The position numbers were made by a program, and so were the translations under genes. From Leptoclinus maculatus (Eukaryota > Chordata > Actinopteri > Perciformes > Stichaeidae), in the NCBI GenBank assembly GCA_032191485.1, contig JAVDOI010000004.1, positions 25,690,270 to 25,754,269 of the forward strand: a DNA stretch of 64,000 nucleotides, given 5' to 3'. The notes under the pieces are model-generated. The model worked only from the letters and a program-made list of their open reading frames with translations, had not been told where the DNA came from and did no database searches. Positions 1 through 13,630 of this stretch are shown piece by piece (position 1 is the first letter of the stretch; each line of letters starts with the position of its first letter).

Positions 1-1429
1 GGCGGCTCCTGTGAAATATCGACAATGAACGTTGTCCACAAAGTATCCCACTTCCACCGTCGATAAAAAAATAATAAAAAAAACGCCCACAAGCCCCACA
101 GCCGGCCCGGCCAATCACAAGAGAGCTCAGTTAGACACTTCAGCCAATGGTGAGAAGGGATCCACACCCACGTGGAGGGCATGCGAGTTTAGGCCATTCA
201 TAATAAATTACAGCATATAGGACAAAAATATGAGCCCCGTACCACGGGAGCGTGCAGCAGCGGGGCCTAAGGTGAGGTCCGTGGTCCTTGTAGAAGGTCA
301 CTGGAGCGTTTGAGTTAACGGAGTTATAAAGACGAGTTGTTTACCAACTTGCTCGCTATTAATGACTTATTTTTTTACGAAGTAAATCGATAACCACGAA
401 CTACCCAGCTAGTTTATTTCTTTCATTGCAGGTACCAGCTGTATACAATGCTATTTATTTGAACGTGTGTGGGAACAAACAGCATTCATCATTAAAACAC
501 CTGCACACCAGTGATCTCTACACTGGTTAATCTAAACTATCAGAAGGCCTGTTGTAGCATTGACAGTGAAAATATAATAATATACATATGACGCATGTAC
601 AAACGGTAGAAGAGCTGCACATGTTCATTATTTCCATTAAATGTCTGGTGGGATGACAACACTAAGCACAGGATCGTACACACAACGAGGGACAGATTGG
701 TAATTACCTAAATAGAGTGAGTCGGGGCTTTAACGTGACGGAGGAGATACTCGGTCGCCACCCAGTGGCCAAAGGAGGAACTTTGACAACTTGCAAGTGA
801 CTCACTTTTGCATAATGCAATTTTGGACTTTTACAGCAAACATTTTTACCCGTCAGGAATATGACTTTAATTAGTTTTGTTGTGAGCTCGATCATTAAAT
901 GAGCTCATTATGCTCTTAGCATGGTTGTCACCACCGCAGTGTAATTGAATAAAGGTCCTTATTGCGCTTCTAAAACACACGACATCAGCAACGACTTACT
1001 GTCAGATACTAATTATAATTTACAGTAACGGTGACATTCTCCTGTCGTCGATACCGGCCCTTATTAAGTTAATCATGTCCGTGGCATTTACATGGAAGGT
1101 GGCTCATCCAATCACTTGACAACGTGCTTCTATCGATCCGCGATTGACTGCTTGTCTCTAAATCGATTTCTTAACCCACTGACACAATACGTCAAAACGG
1201 ATAACAGACACTTGTTCAAGTGACCCAAGAAAAGAAGAAAAAAGAAAGTTGGATTTGATATTAAAATGCACTTACCAATTATTGTGGCGAGAACTTTAAA
1301 GCTTCGCGCAGAAGTGTGTTGCGTTCCAGTGTGTCCCCCCAGCTTTGGCATGTAAAATAAACCCAAGTGGTGTAAAAAAAATGTAAAAATAAAAACTCAG
1401 AGATAAATCCAAACACCTGAATATCCACT
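1..1429. other. Intergenic or intronic sequence, no feature recognised
   Basis: I see no conserved exon, RNA gene or recognisable transposon here. Open frames are short, without family resemblance, and lack flanking splice signals. Confidence 0.5.
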
Positions 1430-1560
1430 CTGCGTGTGCGGCAACGCACCAGACCTCCGGACCAATAAGGAGCTGCGGTTACGTCCTCTGCGTTGTGAGC
1501 GCGCCGGTGTCTGTCTCGGTTGTGAGAGAACTCAGCACGGGAAGGTGAGACACCTCTTTA
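1430..1560 (+). promoter_or_regulatory. Candidate CpG-rich promoter and first exon
   Basis: This stretch is CpG-rich in an AT-rich setting. It holds a CCAAT box (ACCAATAAGG near 1461) and, downstream, a good splice donor (GGGAAG then GTGAGA near 1542). Together these look like a vertebrate promoter with a short non-coding first exon on the + strand. No coding exon that could follow was recognised, so the gene is unknown. A chance GC-rich patch is the alternative. Confidence 0.25.
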
Positions 1561-2209
1561 ACCGACTCTTCTCGGATATGGGCGGAGTGTAGTGTTCTTG
1601 TTATGTCAGCATGGGATTTAAGGTGGCCTCGCTCCCCCCCTCCTCCTCCGGTAACCGCCTCTAAAGTTCAGCCGCGTGCCCGTCCGTTGGGGAAAGAATG
1701 TGTCCACGCACAGAGCCGCAATAGATAAAGATACCCAACATTGTGTCAATGCGCGCGTGGCTCTCTGAGCAGCAGCGACTGCTTTTTTTTAATGGACACT
1801 GGAGATCTAAATAGTAACAAAACACCCGCTGGTCTTGTTCTTATTCCACCTTAACAAAACAGTTAATGAAGCGGACGCTTCGGCGGCGCGAGGGGCGTTG
1901 CCAGTGTTTGACGACACAAGAGGGAGAAATGTCACCGGGCAACAGAGAGCAGGTAAACAGGCTCCATGGAGACGAGGACACGTCCAACAGATAAACAAAA
2001 ACTTTTCTGGCACGATATATTTGTTTCTGTGCGCATCTGTTGGGGGATCTTTATGGGCATTTGTCAAAAATATGAGGGAAATCACTTTGCCAGAAAAAGC
2101 CAGTCTGTCAACTTCCTTTTTATACAACATAAAAAAAGTATTTTCATTCGAAACTCAAGTCAAAGTAGAGATGGACCTCAATAAAACCATATACTCTATG
2201 TAAGTATTG
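1561..2209. other. No feature recognised
   Basis: Mixed-composition sequence with several short open frames on both strands that overlap each other and show no family resemblance. No splice-flanked exon was found. Confidence 0.4.
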
Positions 2210-2790
2210 TCAGTTAAATGTACTTTAAGTATTAAAAGTAAAATAACTAATTATGACCATAGGTTATTATTACTGATACTCTGATATTATAATAACATAA
2301 CGTATTTTACTGCATTATTATCTGCTTATGGCACTGTATAATCCTATTTATAAGCACTCATGATGATTTATTACAATAAAACATTAAAAAGCATTTTATA
2401 ATGACTTAGAAAGTCAAGAATCACAATATTTCATAATTACAGGTCAATCAGGGACATTTTAGATTGCATGATTTTTTTAGTTCACATTATTAAAGCAAAC
2501 AGTGAACACATACAGTAACTATAATCTCATTATAATCCATTATAATAGGGATTTATAATGCATTAAAAAATATTATAATGTATTTCAACTAGGTGAATTA
2601 TGATCCATGCAAAAAAAATTGTCAGTGAGTGACAATCATGAAGTGTTATGATACATGACCATATAAGTCATTATATGAATGCAGTATGATTATTGGTATA
2701 GCTCATTATGATTTATTATGGGTGCTTATGACTATAATTACACAGCGCTATTGGCACATTATGTAGCATTATTTGCATGTTTCGAATACA
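2210..2790. repeat. AT-rich interspersed repeat patch
   Basis: A block of strongly AT-rich sequence in which variants of TTATAATG and ATTATGA recur many times at irregular spacing in both orientations. This is typical of degenerate AT-rich fish repeats. No termini or target duplication could be fixed. Confidence 0.4.
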
Positions 2791-3054
2791 TTGCAGACAC
2801 GGGCGTCATAGAAAGTGTTACCATCACGTCCATGTAACTCAGATATGTGATAACCATCGCCATACGGTTCACCTCAAGGGCAAGAGAGATGTTGCGTAAT
2901 GCATGCTACCAACGCACCAGGCATGAAACCGCCCTTCTCTTCAAGCCTCAGGACCAGCACGGACTCTCCGTCTTGATTACAGAGACACACAATGTGCAGC
3001 GGGCGCTGTGCCTCGGCACCGTGTTATCACACTGTCTGAGAACTGAATCATCCT

Positions 3055-3085
<31 letters not shown>

Positions 3086-3201
3086 TAGAGAAAGCAGAGT
3101 GTGTTCGAAAGAAACATCTCCCAGAGACTCCACGAGTGAGCAGACAAAGGTCCCTGTCTTTGTCCAGAACCAACAGCTTTATCTGTCTCCATCTCTTTCT
3201 T

Positions 3202-3258
<57 letters not shown>

Positions 3259-3428
3259 GGGAAGATGCTGACTGAGATGAACAAAGTGAAAGGAGTTGGT
3301 TAAACTCCCTCCTGTGCTTTGCAACGCAACCCTTTGTTAGGAGTCAAAAAACGCTGCGCTTTGGAATTATCTCGCTCCGCATAGCTTGTTTTGACGCTTG
3401 TCATGCTGGCAGGAGCGCAATACGGGAC

Positions 3429-3460
<32 letters not shown>
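3055..3460. repeat. Microsatellite cluster: (TG)n, (TC)n, (GT)n
   Basis: Three simple repeats: (TG) at about 3055-3078 running into GA, a roughly 52 bp (TC) tract at about 3205-3256, and a perfect 30 bp (GT) tract at 3431-3460. The open frames across them encode only dipeptide repeats and are not genes. Confidence 0.9.
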
Positions 3461-3461
<1 letters not shown>

Positions 3462-4595
3462 GGAGGTTTCAGTGCACAGCGGAAGCTAATGTGCGTTGAT
3501 GTTTGTCACTCGGGCCTCGAGAGAGTCAAGTTCTTCTTTCAGCCGTGAGACGGCTCGGCTGTGCCTTGTCAGCAGGCCTGGCTGTCAGCACAGCTCCGGT
3601 CGTGCAGAACACTCTGACCTTGTTTGAGTGAGTTAAGACCTCGTAGTTGAGCAGACAATCTGATGTTTTATCACAAAGGTGCAGCTCTCACTACATGTAA
3701 CGTCGGTCCTGAGAGTGTCGGTTTCTCATTCTGGAAAAAATGTCCTGGAAAGTGATTTCAACATTTTCCCTTTGACTAAGAATGAACTACCAGGCTATCT
3801 ATCCCGAACATTGGCATCTGAAAGAGCTAATCGTCTTAACGTTAACGAGTATTTTGAACATACGTCACATCACCTGGAAGCACATGCAGGTTGGATACAT
3901 ATAACAGTTGAATAATGTTAAATTGGTTAGCATGTTTAGTTCAGGTGCTAAAGTTTACATGCTTGCTAGCTTGTTTTTGGCTGCAAAGGTTTAAGGTTTA
4001 ATGTTAAATGTGTGTTGAGAGAGTTGGATAATAATGAATGGGAGGCCGAGGTCAAAACAATGAATGGGAGCCCAAAACTCTGGCTAAACGCTGGCTAGGC
4101 TGGGCGAAAGGAACATATTTGGCGCGATCCCTGTCTGTCCTACCAGCTAGATCACTACAAATATCCTGGAAAAGTCCTAAATCTGTAGAAAAGAGCAGGT
4201 CCTCTGCAAATGTTTTATGTATTTTGGGTGGAGACCTAATTTCAGCATCTCGTTTGTTTTAATCCACAGCAGCTAGTACAGTATGTCCCCTCATTCTATC
4301 TGCGCTAATGTGACAAATCACAATCTGATTGAGAAAAACAACGGCGTTAATGCACAAATTTATCATCGGCAAGCCAAATGTTTTCCCCCCTGTGTGCTGC
4401 ATGGTGCAGCAAGATGCACATGGGTAAGCCTGTGATGGAGGATGCAAGAGCAAACCCCATATGCAGCTACATGATAATGCATCACACATACTTCTGGGAA
4501 GAGTTTATTGACAAGGGAGGAAGGCCGTGTGGGCGGGTCGTAAACATTTCTCATTGGATATCAGATCTGGTGGGACAGAGCAGCCTGCGTGTGAT

Positions 4596-4628
<33 letters not shown>

Positions 4629-5530
4629 GTGCGCACCCGAGTTTGTATATGTGAGCACGTTGCTAGTGTGTGGGACATGCGTGGGCGTGTATGTGTGTGT
4701 GAGTGAGTGTGTGTGTGGGTGAGCAGCATTCCTATCCATCAAAGTCACCAGTGGGCCGCCCTCTGCCTGGGGAGAAAAATGAACCATGCCCGATGCACTC
4801 AGCCTGCTGCTGTTGTTCTCCTGCCACCATTTCCTCCCTGATTCACGCTGAGCGGCTGTGAGTGGGACGGACACACCTCGCCGGGGCCATCGCCACGTTC
4901 ACAACCCCGCACCACAGGAAGCTGACACACACACCGAGGCCTGCATACCTTGCGTGCCTCTACAAACGGTCGGAGAAACAAGGCACAAGTTCAGTGAGTG
5001 CACCGCCTGTCTCGTGGAAGATGCGTCATCATTTAATGTCTCGATTTGACCGACCCGCTCCTATCCCGGCCTTCGCTTTTGGTTTTGACTAAAATAAGGC
5101 TCCAGATCTTTTATGTGCCTCTGATTTGATTCGCGCGTTATCTTCGAGATGGTATTGACTGCAGCCTAAGTGCCTCGTTACTGTAAGTGGATACAGTTTC
5201 TGGATTACGCGGACGTTTAGCCCTTTGAATGATCTGTAACGGGGCAGACTGGCGAATGAGATCGAATTGTGATTGTGGAGTCCATTTCAAACTAAAAGAC
5301 ATTAAACTGGAGTCAGAAATATAGGGAACATGTTACTGGTAGAGAGCGATAAGGGGACACAGGGTCACGGAGGACATAGTAGTCAATACACACCAAAATA
5401 ACACAGACATAGTATGAATTTCCATGCTTTCCTCTGTACAGGAGGTTGTGTTTTTTTCAAATATTACACTTGTAGCAAAACCTCTACACTTGTTCAATGG
5501 GATGTGAATCTGGAGAAAAAATTTCAATAT
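3461..5530. other. Non-coding stretch with TG microsatellite
   Basis: It contains an interrupted (TG) tract at about 4594-4632 and further TG-rich sequence to 4718. Nothing else could be identified. Confidence 0.45.
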
Positions 5531-6003
5531 TAGATAAGATAAGATAAGATAATCCTTTATTAGTCCCGCAGTGGAGAAATTTACAGGACCACAGCAGCAA
5601 GTGGACAGTGCACACAAGATACATGGTAAAAAAAACAAGCGCGACAAGTAATATAAATATTAAACAGTAAAGAGTATCAACTAAGAACAAAAAGTACAAA
5701 AAAAATCAACAATAAACTCAAAACAAATAAAAAATAATATTATATATACAGACAGAGTATTTTGTATTGCACAGTGTAATTATTGCACCGATTATTAGTG
5801 TTTTTTGGTGTGGTGCGGTCTACTGGGAGCACAGCTGGTTGTGCAGCCTGACAGCAGCAGGAAGGAAGGACCTGCGGTACCTCTCCTTCACACACCGGGG
5901 GTGAATCAGCCGGTGGCTGAAGGAGCTGCACAGAGCTGCCAGGGCGTCCCGCATGGGGTGGGAGGTGTTGCTCATCAGGGATGATAGTTTAGCCATCATC
6001 CTA
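5531..6003 (-). mobile_element. 5'-truncated non-LTR retrotransposon (LINE) 3' end
   Basis: Read on the minus strand, about 6000-5825 encodes a conserved-looking end of a LINE reverse-transcriptase ORF (residues like RLIHPRCVKERYRRSFLPAA, then VRLHN and a stop). An AT-rich 3' region follows, and the element ends in a pentamer tail, seen on the + strand as (GATAA)n at 5531-5551. A long 5' truncation and simple-repeat tail are usual for fish Rex/L2-like LINEs. The clade is not certain. Confidence 0.6.
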
Positions 6004-8148
6004 AAGAAATAGACCCGTCATTCCAAATCCAAAATACATTTTTCCTGATTAGCTTTGTGAACTCGTGTTTTACCCTGCGCTTCTTTACAGAACGTTTCAA
6101 AGTATTTTTAAGTCTTAAAACTTTGATCAATTATGCAATCTTTGATTTGATCTTTTCTTTTGTAAGTATGACTATTGATATCTAAAAGTTATTCTCATAA
6201 ACCACACACAATTCATATTTTATATATATACTTTAACTTGTTTTCCTTTATATATATGCATATGAGCAAATACATAAATGAATAATGCAAATAAGACAAT
6301 GACATAAATAACTGAATAAATACGGATAAAATATACACCAATGAAACTGTGATCCAGTTGTGATCCATAATCCCGTCAATTTGAATGACTCAACTCATCA
6401 TTTCACAATAACCCGTTTATTTCTGATCTTTTTAATTTGATTCCAATCATTTGTATTTGTAAATGTCCTTTTACTCAAATCCAAACAACAGTTGTATTTC
6501 ACAATGCCACGACGTCTTTGCCAGTCAGCAAACAGGGCCGAGACGGTTATGTGGCCGTTGGTCTGAATGACGCATAACCTCCTACAGTACACATCACATG
6601 TATGCTGTAATCCTACATGTATTGACACACGCGATAACACATAATACACACGCTGACTCATCGCTTTTATGATGACCAGTATAGGATGCTGTCATTGAAA
6701 TCCACGTTGGCACAGCTTTACGTGAGCTGCTGCGATGGATTCATGACAAGAAGACATGAAGTTACAGCTCTGCTCCTGGCGGGAGGAGGAGACGCTGCTG
6801 CCGGGCGCTGAGCTCTCCTCTTCCCGCCGGAGCCTCCGACTGCAGGTCGAAGGCGGCAGCAAAGCCGGATCTGGGTCGGTACGCTGTGCTGGTCGCAGCC
6901 AGAGGCCTTACTGGAGGCTGAGCTGAAGGAGTTTCTGGTGAACCTGCATGATTCAATAGGATTTTGCGCTGAATCCAACCCGGTGGAAAGCATGTAGAAT
7001 AACTAGAAGAAAGAGCCAATCAAAGTATTAAATTGAGAATGTTTCATAACCAGTGAAAAGTTCCTCACAGTAACTTTAATCCCAAAAAATGTAACCACAA
7101 ATACAAATCAGAATCGATAATCTTTAATCTGGTGTTGCCTGTAAAATGCTAAAAAAAAGAAGAATTTGTCAGTATTATTTTGTACCGTATCGAGCTACAG
7201 ATACAAATATCTCCTGGTCACAGTAGTGGCAACTGTGGAGTGGGATCAACGTTACATTTTGGAATGGAGTTCAAAAAGAGTCCTCAGAGAGCAGAGGGGC
7301 GAGGAGTCGAGTGGGAGTGGGAAGGGCTTCCGTGCGGACGGGGCCTCTGATCCAACACCTGCAAGAAGGAGCCCTGTTTGAAGTGCTGCTCGCTCACAGC
7401 GCAGATGATTGATGACACATCTCGAGCTCCACGGCTGTACACACCAAAGCAGACAACGTGCCACAGAGAGTGTCAGAGAGAAAATGTGCAAAACGTGCCA
7501 TGACAAGAGGACAAGAAAAGAAAGTGTCACATCAGACTCTGATATAGTCACAGTCACAGTTTACAGTAACTTCTGGACATCCAAGACAGGGACATTTCAG
7601 CCAGACCCCCATATCCAGTAATGCGAGTCACGACTTTCTTTCCTGAAAAGTTTGTAATGAAACTCTCGGGAAGCATGTATTTAATTTTACAAATTCCACA
7701 TGTGGTGGTCAATGACTGATACATGAATCACAACATCAGCTTGGGTTCATTCTGACGAGTTTACGTTTTTTCAGTTGCTGCTGAGTGAGCGATGACTAAA
7801 CCCAACAACCTCTGAAGATTGAACAGCGCCCAGAGGCACACTGGATACTGTCCAAACCTTTCACAACAGTTGTGAACATTATGTGCTGTTTGTGTTCTGT
7901 TTCTATATGACGTTTAGAACATAGTTAGTCACTCTGTCCTTAGCCAACACATTCCCAAGTATCAAGTAATGTTTCAATTACACATACTTTGAGTACCAAG
8001 TGTGTAATCGGGATACCATTTTTTACGAGTAGTGTGTTGATCAACAACTTAACCACCGGTTATAGAAAGTGATTAAATTATGTCATAGTGGTCAGTCCTT
8101 TTACTGCATAGTTGCGCTCTGAGTTTATACGCTGACTTGTTTGTTTGG
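6004..8148. other. No gene; contains a GC-rich island at 6770-6960
   Basis: Mostly AT-rich and unassigned. A local GC- and CpG-rich patch at about 6770-6960 stands out. Its open frames on either strand are arginine-, alanine- and proline-rich, as expected for GC-rich DNA, and I recognise no family. It could be an orphan promoter or part of an unrecognised exon. Confidence 0.35.
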
Positions 8149-8515
8149 TTAAAGGAAAAGTTTGGACATGTTTGGAAATATGCTTATTTGCTCTGTTTTC
8201 AGAGAGTTAGACGAGAAGATCGATACCACTCTCATGTCCATCAAACGAGATGCTACAACCAGTTAGCTTAGCATAAAGAGTGAAGGCTAAGGGAAACAGC
8301 TAGCTTGGCTCTGTCCAAATTTCAAGTGCTGGTAAGTGTATTTCTTTTTATCTTCTGAACAGAGCCAGGCTAACGGTTTCCAGTCTCTATGCTAAGCTAA
8401 CTGATAGCTGTTACTTCATATTTAGTACAGACATGAGAACGATATCAATCCTCTACTCTAACTCTTGCCCATAAAGGAAATATAGTCCCCAAAATGTCAA
8501 ACTGTTCATTCAAGG
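8149..8515. mobile_element. Fold-back MITE
   Basis: Long imperfect inverted repeats. The left end (TTAAAGGAAAAGTTTGGACA and onward, including AGAGTTAGACGAGAAGATCG and TTAGCTTAGCATAAAG) reappears inverted on the right (CTATGCTAAGCTAA, GAACGATATCAATCCTC, ACTCTAACTCTTG, CCCCAAAATGTCAAACTG). This matches a fold-back MITE type that is widespread in percomorph fishes. Confidence 0.7.
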
Positions 8516-8681
8516 TTCTACATACGGGATTCAGAGGATTAATATAGCAGCAAACAACTATTTGCTATGTAAAGATGTAGTAATGGCGCCCTGAGCAGCT
8601 CTCCCTCTGTGTGTGTTGTAATGTTTACATAGCTAAGTCGGCCCCACGCCCATTTTAGTGCATGTGAGTCTCTCTGTTGAG

Positions 8682-8723
8682 GCTAGCTAAGGGCCGTACT
8701 GCGCTAGCTAAGGGCCGCACTGC
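8682..8723. repeat. Two-copy 21-bp tandem repeat
   Basis: Two adjacent copies of a 21-bp unit starting GCTAGCTAAGGGCCG and differing at one position (T/C). The repeat is local, with no clear function. Confidence 0.7.
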
Positions 8724-11700
8724 GCTCATACAGCGTTACCGCTGATGAAGCCGTCCCGACCCATGATGTCTTCCCGGAAGCGTAGCGCCCATCCCCTTAG
8801 GCAACTGTTGCTGTTGTTGTTTGTGTCGTGAGCACCGTTAGCTGCGAGCCGCCGGCTCAGCATTCGCCATGTTGAAAGCCGCGAGGAGGCAACAGATATG
8901 CTCTGAATTCCGTTTTAAGCACCTTTTTTTAATGCAATATTTGTAATCACAACTACTGGCTTGTAGTAGCATAGTAATGTGAATCAGCACAGCACTGTGA
9001 GCTGAGCCTCCACATGGATCCTGTGAGAATACGATGTACTGTTGTAGCTTAGCCTATCACGTTTGTAACACGATGCTTCACACTCCGTTCCAAATTCTGC
9101 CCATGTGCGGCCAACCATTAGTCTTGTTCACGGTCTCTCTTGTGTCGTGCCGCTGCACGACTCATAGTGGCGGCGCGCTGTCCTCCCAAACCCCAGATCC
9201 AGGCCTGTCAACCACTTACTGCACAGCCTAATCCAAATGGTGTAAAATCGACACCCCCACAAAGTGGACCTGATAATTGCAGCCTTTTACAGAGCCGGTC
9301 TGCTCACACTAAAAGGCCCACAATAGGACTCAGCCTGGAACTAGGCTGAATGTGCTAAATAAGCTAATGAAATCCACCCACAAGACACAAGCCGGGCACG
9401 ATAAGAACCTTTATAGCTGTGAAACTCGGCCAAGCTGGGAGGGTGTTAGCTCTATCTGTTTGTTTATTTGTCTGTTTGACAGCCCACGGCGTAGTGCCAG
9501 AGGGACTGGTGGTCCGACAAAGGTTAGGTGTCAGCGCGAAGTGTATAAAATAGAACATAGCAGTACGAGTGAGTGAGCGAGAGAGAGAGAGGGAGGCGGG
9601 AGAAAATAGGAGTGAGAGAGAGACTGAGGGCAGGAAGTGTGGGTGGCTGGGTAGGTGGTTTTGGCAAAGCAGAATGGACGTCTTGCGAATTACTTCTGGT
9701 AAAACAAAGATATGTTTTTTTTTTTGCAATGGCACCACCCATTCACTGAGTAGTATCAGTAGTAAAAGATTTTTGTTCTTTGAGGTCAGCGATTGTAGAG
9801 GAGACCACCAACTCAATTTCAGAGCAATATGTTGTTGATGTGCACCAGCACTCCCAGAACTTTTACACCAAAGCACAACAGATAGGAGATAATAGCAGGG
9901 AATGTGCGCGTACAGTACACAGTGATGAATACCAGATGCAGGCATTTCCTTTGTTGGTGCAAGCAAGTTTTCAAAGTTGCCAAATCGCCCTGCTCTCCTC
10001 CCACACGGTTGAATACTTCCACTAACACACACCCACACACACACACTCCAGAATCCCTGCCCACTAATCCTCCTCCATCCTGGCGTTGGGGTAGCCGAGG
10101 CTGCGGGCTAATTCAATCTTGGCTGGTCCTCTGTTTTATATCTCTGTCCTGTTGTCTTCCTGTTCTCCACCCTTGGTCCTTGCACTCACACTCTTGCTTA
10201 ATTAGGTTTTTTTTCCCTCTATCTCTCCATCTGCTTTTACCCCCTCCACTTCTTTTTCTCAAGAGATCCGTCTACGCTCTCTTGATTCTTTCTCTTTCTC
10301 TTATTTTCTTTGGCTTTCTTTTACTTTCTCCTGTTGTTTTCTTTGCAGCAGTGTATCTGCTCGCCACAGCAGTTCTCTGCTCTGCTGCAGTTGACATGCA
10401 CTTATCTACTCACTGATAGCGAAGGTCATTACGGGTCACGTGATCGAGCTGGCAGGTCGCAAAGAGAGTTGATCTCATCTGTGACGTCGGCCCAGAAGAG
10501 TGCGCAGCGGCCGTCTCCTTATCACGTCCTTAAAATAGCCCTTCGTCCCCACTGACGACGTCATCCATTCCCGTCTCCCTCTGGCTCTGACGCCCCCTTC
10601 CCTCTCTTGCTATCTCACTCTTTCTCTGCGTCTCCTCCCCACTCTCTACCCTTTTGCTTTCCTTTTTATTTTCCACCACCACCCCCACCTCCTCTTAACT
10701 TTCCAGGCTTTGCCCCAACTCCCCCCCCCCCCTTTTTTTGTCTTCCTCTTTGCCATCTCGCTGTTTGTGTTTCTCGATAACAGCAGCAATTCCATAAAAG
10801 AGAGTTCATTGTACTTTATGCTGATTGCTCTGTAGCAATTTCTAAACGTAATTTCCTGAAATTTAAAACATGTTCCGTAACAGGTGCAACAAGGGAAACC
10901 TCCACTCAGAGTTTCAACTGAAAAATTACAACAATAACATGCAAATTAATGCGGCCTTACACAAGCCGCCACTTGCCCAGCACTAGAAAAAAAACAATTC
11001 AAGCACTGAAATGCCACAGTCATTTCGGAGAAGAGGTGCATTTGGATGCCGAAAAACAGAATGCCACCAATTGCGTGTAGTTAAATATTTACTGTGTACG
11101 GGCGGAATACCGTCAAGCAAAAGTGAGTCACACATGGGAAGGCCATGCTGACCCCTCTGTATCTGTATGACTAATGATCAAAGGAGAGGCTCCAGTTTTA
11201 ACCCCGCCTAGAAGCCAGGTATCGTTTATTCTGACGTGACAGCTCCGGCCGCACCAGCGACATCCTGTTGTGCTCTCAAACACGCATTAGAAGCGGTCGT
11301 AATCATAAATATATGAAACCAGGAAGTGATACCAAAAAACTATGACAACCCATGGCTGTTGAGAGTTTTATTCAGACATCTAAATTCATGCTTCAGCATT
11401 TTAAACAATGCCTTTTAACCACATGACTCTCATGATTATTTAAAGATGCTAATACAAGCCAGTATAAAACAGCAAATACATTTATACTCCTTCATTCGAA
11501 ATGCCATTAAACAAGCAGTGAAATCTTTGGTACTCTAAAGGCCTTTACACACCACGGCGTGACGAATAAATGCGAAATACTCAGCTTCAAATATTTCCTA
11601 TGAAAACTATTCATACCAGCAGTGAAAAATTGCGACAGTTGGAACACTTTTTTAATAAAAGGTTTGAATAGATTAATGCAGGCTGAGGACCAACTACCGG

Positions 11701-11849
11701 GATCCTATTGACCCAGAGCAAGAAAAAATAGTTTTATAGCCTACTATAAGCTATTTTATTGAAGTTCCTTCTAGCGAAAAGCTTTGAGTAAGATTTGAGT
11801 TCCCTCTCATAAACAGTTATGCAGTGCATGTCTGGGGCTCTTATTGTGA
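8724..11849. other. No gene recognised; pyrimidine-rich stretch
   Basis: Non-coding. It contains a purine (GA) patch at about 9568-9640 and a long pyrimidine-rich stretch at about 10140-10745 with a C run. A minus-strand open frame of 226 codons across 9364-10044 is low complexity and rich in Ser, Leu and Thr from these patches; I do not call it a gene. Confidence 0.45.
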
Positions 11850-12290
11850 AAGGTAAGAACAGAAGGATCCTAATGACTTTGGTGATCCCCTGTCTTTTCC
11901 TCTAGCACCACCAGTAGGTTCATATTTGTAGTTTTGAAGGGAAATGTCTCAAAAACTATGAGATGGATTGCCATAGAATTGGTACACACGTTCACATGTC
12001 CCCCTCAGGGTAAATTGTAATAATTTGTTTATTCCTTCATGCCATCAAGTCAGAATTTTAAAATGTCCAATACCTGGTTTATGTGCAAATACCTGCAAAA
12101 CTAATGACATTCCCATCAGCCTCACCTTATATCTTTTATTGCTAATTAGCAAATGTTAGCTTTCTAACATGTACCATGGTGAACATGGTTTATATTCTAC
12201 CATTAACATTGTCATTGAGAGCATGTTAGCATGCTGTTGACGTTAGCATATAGCTCAAAGCACCCGAAGTAGAGCCTCACAGAGCCACAA
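11850..12290. repeat. Dispersed fish repeat, family A, copy 1
   Basis: Contains the family hallmarks: a segment near CTATGAGATGGATTGCCATA, a segment around CTAATGACATTCCCATCAGC, GCTAATTAGCAAATGTTAGC, and repeated AGCATGTTAGCATGCT motifs. Two other copies lie at about 24.42 and 41.75 kb in the opposite orientation. The repeat is ancient and its class is unknown. Confidence 0.55.
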
Positions 12291-13630
12291 GCACTCGTTA
12301 GATCATAACCCTTGTAATTGGGTCAAAACAGGAATAGCTACATTAACAAAGAGACACTCTTTAATCACGCTTCTTTCTGTATTGGTTGCCTGACACTATG
12401 GCATGTCAGGAACCAGACGCATTTAAAAATAGCCGCTCAGAACCAGAATAATCACCACAACAGACAGAACTCTTCAGCTCATATTCAACTGACTCCAGTT
12501 ACTTGTCATCCTCTTTCCTGTCCATCATTTATCAAGCTGCTCTTTTAACCTTCATCAACATGCCTGAAGCTCTGAAGTATAAACCAGATGTTAACTAACT
12601 TCAATCCGCTCACTCCACCAGGCTTTGGCCTTGTCTATGTTTAGTCATGTCTATTCTTTCTGTTTGATGTTACTCGATCCGCCAACTATTGAGTTCAAGC
12701 TCAATTAGTCAGAATTGAGTCTATTTATATTGTACCAGCTGACGTGTTGACTGCTTGTTAAGGATGTGTTTATATCGACAACTCACCAGCGTTTGTCGCA
12801 CAAAAGCAAGAATGTGAAAGGGAATTTTTACATAATCGGACACATTTCTTGGTGGGTTGGCTGTGATGTTCAGTTGGCAGTTTGAAGGGTAATTTGAGAC
12901 TACAAACGGGGGTGGAGGCAGTAATTCGCTGCTACATAGTGTGTCATCATAAAATAGAGTATTTTGTCAGGCAGCGTCATCAGCAGATCAGGTTAATTCA
13001 GTCTCTGACCTTTGTGGATGGGAAACGTCTGTCATGTATTACAGCTTATGTCCAGTATTTTCCACGAAATCCTTTTCGGTGTGCAATCAAAGTTGGGAAT
13101 AATTATAAATCGAGTGTGTCTCAAACCAGAGGATGAAGCTAATCAGTATTATAATGGGCTCTTTGAAAATGACCTTTATGATCCTTTGTTTGATTAGATC
13201 AATGATTATGATTCACATTTCCCAACACTTCTCTGCAACTGACTATACAAACACATTTAGTGGCCTGCTTCCCTCCAACTCCCTGACTTTTATTGTTAAT
13301 GTTCACCATGATGTTAACAACCATCCGTGTGATTCTTGACCCCTGAATTGTTGCCGTACTAATAATTAACTGGATGGTTAGTCACACAGCCAACATACTT
13401 AATGGCATGTGTTCAGTCAGGCTTGTTATTTACATTTCTGGGCATTTGGTTGCAGTAAAATGTGTTTTTTTACGACAATTCTGCTTAAATTTGATCAGTT
13501 AGTAGTTACAAAACTTTATTAAAATAATGCAGATTAGTGGTGTCTGTGTGTGCATGTAGCATAGTATTGTTACAGATTTAAAAATGTATTGTGAATTGGA
13601 TACCACTTATTTGGAATTCATCTATCACTC
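12291..13630. other. No feature recognised
   Basis: AT-leaning sequence with only short open frames that lack family resemblance. Confidence 0.4.

Noticed and set aside
1807..2203. Overlapping open frames of 107 and 122 codons on opposite strands
   Set aside because: Mutual shadows without similarity to known proteins.
9364..10044. 226-codon minus-strand open frame
   Set aside because: Low complexity (Ser/Leu/Thr from GA and CA patches), no domain, and no splice or conservation signal.
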